Below, one piece after another: positions 1-5,943 of a stretch of 8,318 bases of DNA; within the stretch, counting starts at the first letter, position 1, and every line of letters begins with the position of its first letter. Under the pieces are notes generated by a model. That model saw nothing but the letters and a program-made list of their open reading frames with translations, did not search any database and was not told the DNA's origin. A program made the position numbers and the translations under genes. The DNA is from Lactobacillaceae bacterium (GTDB lineage Bacteria; Bacillota; Bacilli; Lactobacillales; Lactobacillaceae). Location: assembly GCA_031282325.1 (NCBI GenBank), contig JAITDY010000025.1, positions 1-8,318 of the forward strand, read 5' to 3'.

Positions 1-211
1 AAATTTAAGTTGGCCTATTAAATTTCAGAATACTTCAAAAGTTAAAAAAAATTCTTTTTTTGTTTTGAATGATAATCGAAGTATTACACTTGATAGTCGA
101 ACTTATGGCTTTGTCGAGCAAAAGAATGTCTTAGGAATTGTCCAAGCATTGCCTTTTGATAAAAATGCTGAAAATATAAATGGTAATAAAAAAGAATTTT
201 TTAAAAAATAA
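1..211 (+). CDS. lepB: Type I signal peptidase (S26 family), C-terminal fragment
   Basis: Only the last 69 codons are present; the gene enters from the left edge, read in the frame starting at base 2, and ends at TAA 209-211. The fragment contains NDNRSITLDSR followed by TYGFVEQKNVLG. This matches box E of type I signal peptidases (consensus GDNRxxSxDSR), which supports the active site, and the usual following segment in which the chain returns to the catalytic core. The enzyme cleaves signal peptides from exported pre-proteins at the outer face of the membrane. The catalytic Ser and Lys lie outside the window, so activity cannot be judged. The box E Gly is replaced by Asn. A short, Lys/Asn-rich tail (about 20 residues) follows the domain. 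The stop codon lies within the parS-containing palindrome. The family call is firm; the symbol is by analogy. Confidence 0.85.
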   Translation, partial: NLSWPIKFQNTSKVKKNSFFVLNDNRSITLDSRTYGFVEQKNVLGIVQALPFDKNAENINGNKKEFFKK

Positions 212-237
212 TGTTTCACGTGAAACATTATTTTTTA
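202..237. terminator. 36-bp perfect palindrome around parS, possible bidirectional terminator
   Basis: The parS core is extended without a mismatch by TAA/TTA and A/T runs, so 202-237 is a perfect 36-bp palindrome centred between bases 219 and 220. As RNA the inner part can fold as AATGTTTC / GAAACATT with an ACGT loop, followed on the + strand by a T-run at 231-236, which resembles an intrinsic terminator for the signal peptidase gene. The stem is only moderately GC-rich and the tight loop is not ideal, so termination is less certain than parS function. Confidence 0.5.
212..227. promoter_or_regulatory. parS: parS centromere-like site (ParB/Spo0J binding)
   Basis: TGTTTCACGTGAAACA is a perfect palindrome and matches all 16 positions of the Bacillus subtilis parS consensus TGTTNCACGTGAAACA. 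Chromosomal ParB proteins of Firmicutes bind this sequence to load as CTP-dependent clamps and recruit SMC near the replication origin. The site begins at the base after the signal peptidase stop codon. A 16-base exact match is very unlikely by chance in 8 kb. Occupancy, and whether the locus is near oriC, are inferred. It may be one of several copies in the genome. Confidence 0.85.
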
Positions 238-246
238 TTGATAAAA

Positions 247-317
247 AATGCAAAAACCCAATAATCTAAAACCATTTGTAAATAATTACTAAGTTTAGAT
301 TATTGGGTTTTTGCATT
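247..317. terminator. Long-stem intrinsic terminator between convergent genes
   Basis: The arms 247-270 and 294-317 are exact reverse complements of 24 bp, separated by a 23-nt loop. On the - strand the hairpin starts 10 nt past the stop of the FAD/NAD(P)-binding gene and is followed by a T-run (the A-run at 243-248 on the + strand), as expected for its intrinsic terminator. The central AAAAACCC/GGGTTTTT pairing also makes it plausible for + strand transcripts from the signal peptidase side. Its stem is much longer than that of the terminator at 4005-4032. Confidence 0.75.
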
Positions 318-327
318 GATTAATATT

Positions 328-2157
328 TTATTTAATAATTTGATTTACTATTTCCACAGCTTCTCGTAAAGTTACCGTATTAACACCTGGCCGAGGAATT
401 ACTGTTTCAAACCATTTTAGACCTTCGTGTGGAATTCCAAAGCTATAAATCCCTTTAATAGGTTTATTCTTGGAGTTAATTAGATTAAAAGTATTTCGGT
501 CTATTTCGATTGCTGATAATTCAATTGATTCTTTATCTTTTTTAAGAATCGTGGATTTAATTAACCCTTTATTTAATAAATTTTTTTGCAAATTAGAAGA
601 AACGTTGTTAATGTCATTTGAAAAAAGCCGAGCTTCAATCAATTGTTTTGATAATATTTTTTCATCTCTAAGGCTAGATGCAATAAATATTTTATTTTGA
701 TTATCAGTTTTAACAAAAATACCAGGACCTAGGACATTTAGAATTCCAGCTTTGATTAAAGCACGCATTTGTTCAATTCTTTCAACCGGAGGGCCTACAC
801 TTAACAATACGTTAATCGGGGTAAATTCATGTAAGAATTTTTTAAATTCTTCAGGTCTGAAATAGTCATGTTCTACAATAAAACGAACAGTATCACGGAT
901 ATCTCTCAATATATCAAATGCACCAGCAAATGGAGCTTGAACATTGTTTAAGTATGCATCTTCAATATCTTTGGACAAATAAGAGATAAACCACTTATTT
1001 AAATTCTTTTTTCTTGAAACAAGAGATGAACTGTAAAGTAATTTTTCCCAATCCCATATTTGATCTGCCGGAATGTTAAATTTTGTTGCAATATCTTTAA
1101 AATTGGAAACATCAGAAGTTTCTAAATCTTTAGCAAAAAGCTTGTTCTTACTAAAATTTGTATAATGCTTATATTGAATTTCTTTGTTAAATAATTGAAA
1201 AAAATCTGAATATGAAATTTTCCTATCTTTATCAATTATTTTTTCTAAATTATCCTTAGTAAAGAACTTCGGATGATATAATTCCGAAGGTCCTTTTACA
1301 TTGACTCCTCTGGCATGGATAGGCATCCCGCCCCTAGAACCAACATAAATAATCGGTTCATTTTTAGATTTTTTATAAACCAATTCATTTTTATTGTTTT
1401 TAATAAATTCACCACCTCTTCCGATGGTTAAAGCAGCCATATAATCAAAGAAAGATAAACCTAATCCCCGAATAATCACAGGTTCTTGAGCTTTAATTCT
1501 ATCTAATTTGGCCTCAGAAGGCCATCCGGGTTTAATATATGTTAAATTATTTTTTTTAGCAAAATTATTAAATTTCTTTTCCTCATTATTTAATTTGTTT
1601 TTAGAGTGACCCAAAGCCATTATTACTTCATCTGATTCCCAACTATTTTCTGGGTTTTTGGTTGAAATAATAAATTTTTCTTTATTTTTAGCAATGTCAT
1701 TAACATAGTCTTGAATATACAAAATTGAAGTATTTTCAGAATGTTTTTTAATTATTTCTTGAAAAAACCAAAGTGAATAAACTCCCATTAATCCCCTATA
1801 CGAGTAATCGTTTGGGCCGAGTTTTAATTGTTTTTTATATATATCCAGTTCTGGCCTTGAATTAATAAAATCATTTGCAGTGCCATTACTTAGCCACTCA
1901 TACATATTCAAACCATTATTTATTAAACCGACATTTTGAATGGATTTATCTACAAAAAGGGATATTTGAGATGTAATTGTATTCATTAACATAAATTTGT
2001 TATATGGAATGAATGGATCCCAGACACGTCCACCAATACTGTATGGATCATATAACCTAATGTTTAAGTTTAAATTCTTATTTTCAATACCTTTTGAAAC
2101 AAGCCTATCAAGAGTCGCCAATCCTCGAGGACCAGCACCGATAATTGTAATATTCAT
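328..2157 (-). CDS. FAD/NAD(P)-binding protein, putative oxidoreductase of unknown substrate
   Basis: This 609-residue protein opens with a Rossmann dinucleotide-binding strand, ITIIGAGPRGLATLDRL (GxGxxG at 7-12). That resembles the NAD_binding_9 type of FAD/NAD(P)-binding domain found in large uncharacterised proteins of lactic acid bacteria. Other segments fitting the fold are ALGHS (181-185), where such flavoproteins often carry ATGxx, RGLGLSFFDY (230-239), and a Gly-rich GSRGGMPIHARG (273-284). The C-terminus, around PRPGVNTVTLREAVEIV, looks like the closing FAD-contact segment. No signal peptide or membrane segment is seen, so it is probably cytoplasmic. The start is supported by GGAG at 2164-2167, 6 nt before the ATG. 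It lies 31 nt downstream of the channel gene on the same strand and is probably co-transcribed with it. The substrate is unknown; distant similarity to N-hydroxylating monooxygenases is possible but not shown. Confidence 0.8.
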   Translation of the reverse strand: MNITIIGAGPRGLATLDRLVSKGIENKNLNLNIRLYDPYSIGGRVWDPFIPYNKFMLMNTITSQISLFVDKSIQNVGLINNGLNMYEWLSNGTANDFINSRPELDIYKKQLKLGPNDYSYRGLMGVYSLWFFQEIIKKHSENTSILYIQDYVNDIAKNKEKFIISTKNPENSWESDEVIMALGHSKNKLNNEEKKFNNFAKKNNLTYIKPGWPSEAKLDRIKAQEPVIIRGLGLSFFDYMAALTIGRGGEFIKNNKNELVYKKSKNEPIIYVGSRGGMPIHARGVNVKGPSELYHPKFFTKDNLEKIIDKDRKISYSDFFQLFNKEIQYKHYTNFSKNKLFAKDLETSDVSNFKDIATKFNIPADQIWDWEKLLYSSSLVSRKKNLNKWFISYLSKDIEDAYLNNVQAPFAGAFDILRDIRDTVRFIVEHDYFRPEEFKKFLHEFTPINVLLSVGPPVERIEQMRALIKAGILNVLGPGIFVKTDNQNKIFIASSLRDEKILSKQLIEARLFSNDINNVSSNLQKNLLNKGLIKSTILKKDKESIELSAIEIDRNTFNLINSKNKPIKGIYSFGIPHEGLKWFETVIPRPGVNTVTLREAVEIVNQIIK

Positions 2158-2177
2158 AATTTTCTCCGTAAAAAAAG

Positions 2178-2207
2178 AAAAAACCTATTTATTTAAATGG
2201 CTTTTTT
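2178..2207 (-). terminator. Possible weak terminator or attenuator between channel and FAD genes
   Basis: On the - strand an A6 run, CC and ATTT pair with AAAT, GG and a T6 run around a short AT loop, with one bulged base on each side. A further T-rich tract follows. The hairpin overlaps the stop codon of the channel gene and lies just before the ribosome binding site of the FAD gene. It could reduce read-through between the two genes. The stem is AT-rich and imperfect, so this is a tentative call. Confidence 0.3.
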
Positions 2208-3082
2208 GTCTTTTTTAAATTTTTATTTTTTGTTGAAGATTTCTTTTTTGAAATAATTTTTTTATTATTTTTAGAATCTGAATCTTCTATATGATCTTCA
2301 TGCTTAATTTTATCAAAGTATTCATTTTTATTGGATAAATTGGATATCGCTGAAGGTTCTTTTTCGGTTCTCATTAAATATTTAGAAATTGGAGCTGCTA
2401 GTCCTCCTCCTAATATTGGAGCAATTATATAAACCCACAATTGTCCCAAAGCACTTGAATTTCCCGAAACCAAAGCAGGGGCTAAGGCACGGACCGGATT
2501 TAAAGAAGCACCAGTAAATGGCTGAAAAACAAAAATTAATGTCGCTATAGTTAAACCAATCGATAGTCCATCGAAACCCTTATTTCCAAAACGAGTTTCA
2601 GTTAAATTTAAGAAAATAGTTACTAAAATAAAAGCAGCTATTAATTCAATTAAAAATGAATAAAGAATTTGGTTAGGAACAAAACCAACTTCTCCTACCC
2701 CGATTCTTTTAACGAAATCACGAGCAGTTAAATTAGGGTTATTTGTAGAAAGTTGAACTGCAAACGTTTTTACATAACTAGTAAGAAGTAATAAAACTAA
2801 TAAAGATGCCGATAAAGCACCTAAAATTTGTCCGACGATATATCCAAAGAAATCCTTCCAAGACATTCTTTTATTAATAGTGGCGGCGAATGATATTGCT
2901 GGATTAAAATGTCCGCCAGATACATCTCCAAAAGCATAAGTTGAAGTAATTACTGCAAATCCAAAAATTAATGGAATAGTTAAGGCACCGACATTTTTAC
3001 TTGCTGTAGAAAAAACTATCGAAGCAGTTCCTAAAAAGATTACTATAAAGGTTCCAAAAAATTCAGCTATATATTTTCTCAT
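2189..3082 (-). CDS. MIP-family channel (aquaporin / glycerol facilitator) with NPV motif and lysine-rich tail
   Basis: The predicted 297-residue membrane protein begins MRKYIAEFFGTF, the typical opening of the major intrinsic protein family, and has about six hydrophobic helices. The first pore motif, SGGHFNPA, is standard (NPA 60-62). The second reads SLNPVRAL, so NPA is NPV (195-197), followed by the conserved Arg198. Aligning by hand to E. coli AqpZ from memory, the selectivity filter would be Phe40, Ile183, Ala192 and Arg198; Ile replaces the His of strict water channels, so the substrate may be water, glycerol or another small neutral solute. Residues from about 238 to 297 form a charged, very Lys-rich cytoplasmic tail. 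The reading frame stays open upstream to an ATG at 3169, but that would add 29 residues overlapping the divergent gene; the family start and a -10 box at 3090-3095 favour 3082. There is no Shine-Dalgarno sequence. Confidence 0.88.
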   Translation of the reverse strand: MRKYIAEFFGTFIVIFLGTASIVFSTASKNVGALTIPLIFGFAVITSTYAFGDVSGGHFNPAISFAATINKRMSWKDFFGYIVGQILGALSASLLVLLLLTSYVKTFAVQLSTNNPNLTARDFVKRIGVGEVGFVPNQILYSFLIELIAAFILVTIFLNLTETRFGNKGFDGLSIGLTIATLIFVFQPFTGASLNPVRALAPALVSGNSSALGQLWVYIIAPILGGGLAAPISKYLMRTEKEPSAISNLSNKNEYFDKIKHEDHIEDSDSKNNKKIISKKKSSTKNKNLKKTKKPFK

Positions 3083-3083
3083 A

Positions 3084-3112
3084 TTTAAAAGTATATCAAA
3101 ATGCTTTAATAT
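3084..3112 (+). promoter_or_regulatory. Promoter of MDR-family gene, predicted leaderless
   Basis: TTTAAA (3084-3089) and TAATAT (3107-3112) each match 4/6 of the -35 and -10 consensus and are 17 nt apart. The -10 ends 7 nt before the ATG at 3120, and the gap holds no purine-rich ribosome binding site. It overlaps the opposing channel promoter in the same 37-bp intergenic region, so the two may compete for RNA polymerase. In DNA this AT-rich weak boxes arise by chance, so confidence is moderate. Confidence 0.4.
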
Positions 3113-3117
3113 ATAAA
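3090..3117 (-). promoter_or_regulatory. Promoter of channel gene, predicted leaderless
   Basis: On the - strand TATACT (3095 to 3090), 5/6 to the -10 consensus, is preceded by TGA, giving an extended -10 (TGnTATACT). A weak -35 candidate, TTTATA (3117 to 3112), lies 16 nt upstream. The -10 ends 7 nt before the ATG at 3082, so transcription should start at or next to the start codon. That fits the absence of a ribosome binding site. The start point is inferred. Confidence 0.6.
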
Positions 3118-3119
3118 CT

Positions 3120-3995
3120 ATGAAGAAAATTGAACTAATTAAATACGGAATTGCAAATGAAGCGTTCAAAGAAGTAGAGCTTACAAAACCAAGTATTAAA
3201 CCAAATCAGGTTTTGATCGATAACTATGCAGTAGCAATTGATCCATATGATGTTAAATTTAGAAATGGAGATTTTGGAACAGAAACACAATTGCCAGTTG
3301 TTTTGGGAAGTTCAATTGCTGGAGTTGTATTAGAAATAGGCCAAGAAGTAGAAAATGTAAAAATTGGAGATAGAGTAATTGCTTCACCTCACTTAAAAAC
3401 ATATTCTCATCAAGTTCCTGTTTTGAGTAAACAAGTTTCATTATTACCCGAAAATATAGATTTTGTTACAGGCGCAGCTTATGCATTAAGTGGTCAAACA
3501 GCATATCAAATGATTGTTTCAAATTTAGAAGTAACATCTGACGACATAGTCTTGATTTCGGGTGCAAACGGCTCAGTAGGAACAACAGCAATCCAAGTTG
3601 CCAAGAGTTTAGGAGCGACAGTCATTGGACTTGTGCGTAATGTTGATGAAAAAAATAATGCAAGCAAATTTGCTGATAAAATTGTTGATTCTTTAGAAGG
3701 AATAATTTTTACAAAGGCTTTAGACACTGTTGGCGGGCAAGTATTAGAAGAAATTTTAAAAAATAATATTGCAAAAGTAGTTTCAATTGTGGATGGCAAT
3801 GAAGAAGTACATTCATTTATGAAATCTAGCAGTAAAAGCCTAAATGAATTATCAAAATTAGTTTTAGATGAGAAAGCAAAAATTTTAGTTGAAAAGATTT
3901 ATGAATTTAATTTAGATAATTTAATTAAAGCCCATAATGATTTTGAGCAAAAAAAATATAAAATGGGAAAAATTGTTTTAAAACTTAAAAACTAA
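3120..3995 (+). CDS. MDR-family NAD(P)-dependent alcohol dehydrogenase / quinone oxidoreductase-like protein
   Basis: This 291-residue cytoplasmic protein belongs to the medium-chain dehydrogenase/reductase superfamily, zinc-independent zeta-crystallin/quinone oxidoreductase type. The N-terminal GroES-like part contains VAIDPYDVKFRNGDFG (residues 38-53) and PVVLGSSIAGVV (59-70), followed by GDRV (83-86). The cofactor-binding Rossmann motif is ISGANGSVGTTAIQVAKSLGA (146-166; AxGxVG type, usually NADPH). No Cys-based zinc site is visible. At 291 residues it is shorter than the usual 310-330, apparently through a compact stretch after the first Rossmann unit, where GLVRN leads quickly to KALDTVGG. 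The true substrate (quinone, enone or aldehyde) cannot be told from sequence. The ATG is the only sensible start, although no Shine-Dalgarno sequence precedes it. It converges on the aldo/keto reductase gene. Confidence 0.85.
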   Translation: MKKIELIKYGIANEAFKEVELTKPSIKPNQVLIDNYAVAIDPYDVKFRNGDFGTETQLPVVLGSSIAGVVLEIGQEVENVKIGDRVIASPHLKTYSHQVPVLSKQVSLLPENIDFVTGAAYALSGQTAYQMIVSNLEVTSDDIVLISGANGSVGTTAIQVAKSLGATVIGLVRNVDEKNNASKFADKIVDSLEGIIFTKALDTVGGQVLEEILKNNIAKVVSIVDGNEEVHSFMKSSSKSLNELSKLVLDEKAKILVEKIYEFNLDNLIKAHNDFEQKKYKMGKIVLKLKN

Positions 3996-4004
3996 TTAGT
4001 AAAT

Positions 4005-4032
4005 AAAAAATCTGCTCAAAAGCAGATTTTTT
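4005..4032. terminator. Bidirectional intrinsic terminator
   Basis: A6-TCTGCT (4005-4016) pairs exactly with AGCAGA-T6 (4021-4032) around a CAAA loop. This gives a 12-bp stem with a T-run on either strand. It lies 9 nt past the stop of the MDR gene and 12 nt past the stop of the opposing aldo/keto reductase, so it can end both convergent transcripts. Confidence 0.92.
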
Positions 4033-4044
4033 ATATAACTTTGT

Positions 4045-4926
4045 TTAAAAAGTAGCTGTGTCAGGGTCGTTGTGCGCCCCTGCTGTTCCAGATAAACCAT
4101 CTAGAAGTGCAGTATCTTCTTGTGATAATTCAAAATCAAAAACATCAGTATTACTTTGAATGTATTGCTCATGAGTTGATTTTGGTAAAGGAAGAAAACC
4201 TTTTTCTAAACTCCAGCGTAACAATACTTGTTGAACAGTTTTATTATATTTTGTCCCAATGTTTAAGACAGCTTCATTGTTATTGAAACCATTTCTTTCT
4301 AATGGAGAATATGCTTCGTTTAGAATATTATTTTCATTGTCGTATTTAACTAATTCTTCTTGTTGGTCAGAAGGAGTTAAACGAATTTGGTTTACCATTG
4401 GTAAGATTTTAGCCGTTTTCTTCAACTCTTCTAAGTGCTTAATTAAGAAATTAGATACACCAATTGATTTAACTAATCCAGCATCGTAAGCTTCTTCAAA
4501 ATATTTCCAAATATCTGCGTTATTGGATTTCCAACCGTCTTCACCAAATTCCTCACGAACGGATTGTGGATTAGGCCAGTGAATTAAATATAAATCAAGG
4601 TAGTCGAGTTGTAATTTTTTAAGACTGCTTGCTAAAGCCACTTTTGCTTTATCATAATTATGTTCAGTATTCCATAATTTAGTTGTTACAAATAAGTCTT
4701 CTCTAGCAACCCCAGAATCTTTAATAGCGCGGCCGACTGATTCTTCGTTTCCATACGCAGCTGCAGTATCGATATGACGATAACCGTGTTTAAGAGCCCA
4801 TAAAGTAGATTGATAAGCTTCTTGTCCGTCTGCAGCTTCAAAAGTACCAAAACCCAGAACTGGAATTTTTAATCCGTTGCTTAGTGTATAAGTATCAGTT
4901 AATTTTGTTGCTTTAATTTGAGTCAT
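4045..4926 (-). CDS. Aldo/keto reductase
   Basis: This 293-residue protein is a typical NADPH-dependent aldo/keto reductase, a soluble (beta/alpha)8 barrel reducing aldehydes or ketones to alcohols. The catalytic tetrad is complete: Asp53 and Tyr58 in HIDTAAAYGNEESVG, Lys83 in VTTKLWN, and His116 in LDLYLIHWP. Family signatures also include GLVKSIGVSNF near the middle and the cofactor-binding LPKSTH near the C-terminus, where KS(T/x)xxxR-like residues usually bind the 2'-phosphate of NADPH. It resembles the 2,5-diketo-gluconate/glyoxal reductase-like group common in lactobacilli; the physiological substrate is unknown. The start is supported by AAGGA at 4934-4938 (- strand), 7 nt before the ATG. 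It is divergent from menA and ends at a terminator shared with the MDR gene. Sampled stretches of its 5' two thirds look richer in G+C (about 40%) than menA or the FAD gene. Confidence 0.95.
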   Translation of the reverse strand: MTQIKATKLTDTYTLSNGLKIPVLGFGTFEAADGQEAYQSTLWALKHGYRHIDTAAAYGNEESVGRAIKDSGVAREDLFVTTKLWNTEHNYDKAKVALASSLKKLQLDYLDLYLIHWPNPQSVREEFGEDGWKSNNADIWKYFEEAYDAGLVKSIGVSNFLIKHLEELKKTAKILPMVNQIRLTPSDQQEELVKYDNENNILNEAYSPLERNGFNNNEAVLNIGTKYNKTVQQVLLRWSLEKGFLPLPKSTHEQYIQSNTDVFDFELSQEDTALLDGLSGTAGAHNDPDTATF

Positions 4927-5021
4927 GTTTCATTCCTTTTTTATTTTAATTAGGCACGAATTTCTTTATTAACTTTTTTAGCTAATAAAATAGATTGTAA
5001 TTTTTGTCTATGACATTATTT

Positions 5022-5027
5022 TATAAT
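5022..5027 (+). promoter_or_regulatory. -10 element of menA promoter, predicted leaderless
   Basis: TATAAT, a perfect -10 hexamer, ends 7 nt before the menA ATG. The seven bases between (AAATATT) contain no ribosome binding site, so the transcript should begin at or beside the start codon. I find no convincing -35 box at a normal distance; TTGTCT at 5004-5009 is only 12 nt upstream and TTGTAA at 4995-5000 is 21 nt upstream. The region 4927-5034 must also hold the opposing aldo/keto reductase promoter, which I could not place. Confidence 0.55.
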
Positions 5028-5034
5028 AAATATT

Positions 5035-5943
5035 ATGAAAGAAGAAATTTTAGATGTAACTGAGCCAAGAAGTTCAATTGCTGCAATACTTCCAACGCTT
5101 TTAGGGATATTATTTTCAATATATGAATTTGGCATATCAAATATTAGTTTGTTATCAGCGTTTATATTTTTAATCGTTGTAATTTTTATGCAACTAAGCG
5201 TAAACGTTTGGAACAATATTGCTGACTTTAAACACAATACAAAAGATTGGCAAAATTCATATAATAATTCATTAAAAAACGGTAAACAAAGCGAAAAGCT
5301 AGCTTATATAATTCTTTTAATTACAGCCGCAATTTCATTTGTTGGCGGAATGATACTCGTTGTTACAAATAAATTTGGATTAACAATTCTTTTTATTGGG
5401 ATATTAGGTGCAATGGTTGCTTTTTTTTATTCCGGAACAAAATTTGCGATTAGCAACTCCCCATTTGGAGAATTAGCATCAGGAGTTACAATGGGGTTTT
5501 TAATCCTATTCGGAGTAGTTTTATCGGCTGGAAATCAATTAAGTAATTTATTAATTGTAAAAATAGTAATTTTATCGATAATGCCAGTAATGGCAATTGC
5601 TAATATAATGTTTGCAAATAATATGAGTGATCGTCTTGAAGATGAGAAGCAAGGACGCAAGACATTGGTTTATTATTTAGGAATTAAAAAATCACTTAAT
5701 TTATTTTCTGCAATGTATTTTGTAGGATATGGTTTTTTATTAATAGCGATTGTTTTTAAAATAATACCAGCAACATCTCTATTGGTTTTATTCAGTTTAT
5801 TTCCAGTTATTAAAAATATTAAAATATTTAAAAAAAATCAAATCAAATCTAAAACTTTTATTTTGTCAATTCAAAACGCAGCTATTATTACGATTACTTT
5901 ATTAATTGGGATTTTATTAGGAGTAATTTTTAATGTTAGATAA
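5035..5943 (+). CDS. menA: 1,4-dihydroxy-2-naphthoate polyprenyltransferase (UbiA family)
   Basis: MenA joins 1,4-dihydroxy-2-naphthoate to a polyprenyl diphosphate to make demethylmenaquinol at the membrane. This 302-residue protein is hydrophobic, with around eight or nine membrane segments. It carries both Asp-rich motifs that bind Mg-diphosphate in the family: NNIADFKHNTKD (60-71; Asp64 and Asp71) and NNMSDRLEDEKQGRKTL (195-211; Asp199 and Asp203). Between them, YSGTKFAISNSPFGELASG is the usual MenA substrate-loop region. Length is normal. The start follows family length; no Shine-Dalgarno sequence precedes it and a perfect -10 box lies 7 nt upstream. The end overlaps menG by 11 bp, showing a coupled operon with the next enzyme in the pathway. 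A general UbiA-family prenyltransferase is the alternative, but the menG neighbour supports MenA. Confidence 0.92.
   Translation: MKEEILDVTEPRSSIAAILPTLLGILFSIYEFGISNISLLSAFIFLIVVIFMQLSVNVWNNIADFKHNTKDWQNSYNNSLKNGKQSEKLAYIILLITAAISFVGGMILVVTNKFGLTILFIGILGAMVAFFYSGTKFAISNSPFGELASGVTMGFLILFGVVLSAGNQLSNLLIVKIVILSIMPVMAIANIMFANNMSDRLEDEKQGRKTLVYYLGIKKSLNLFSAMYFVGYGFLLIAIVFKIIPATSLLVLFSLFPVIKNIKIFKKNQIKSKTFILSIQNAAIITITLLIGILLGVIFNVR

Noticed and set aside
470..700. Small + strand open frame opposite the FAD gene
   Set aside because: It lies wholly antisense to a well-supported coding sequence, has no ribosome binding site evidence and no recognisable protein features. The same holds for the open frames at 1997-2218 (+), 3259-3441 (-), 3506-3799 (-), 4259-4489 (+) and 5016-5237 (-).
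2760..2778. cre-like (CcpA-site) sequence around TGCAAACGTTTTTACA
   Set aside because: The spacing does not fit the cre consensus (the required C is displaced), and it lies inside the channel coding sequence away from any promoter.
3083..3169. Upstream extension of the channel gene to an ATG at 3169 (29 more residues)
   Set aside because: It would overlap the divergent MDR gene, adds a non-family N-terminus, and would place the start upstream of the extended -10 box at 3090-3095. MRKYIAEFFGTF is the normal family start.
3541..4860. Locally higher G+C in the MDR and aldo/keto reductase genes as a sign of horizontal transfer
   Set aside because: The richer stretches coincide with conserved cofactor and active-site segments rich in Gly/Ala codons, and other parts of the same genes are as AT-rich as their neighbours. 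There are no flanking mobile elements or repeats.
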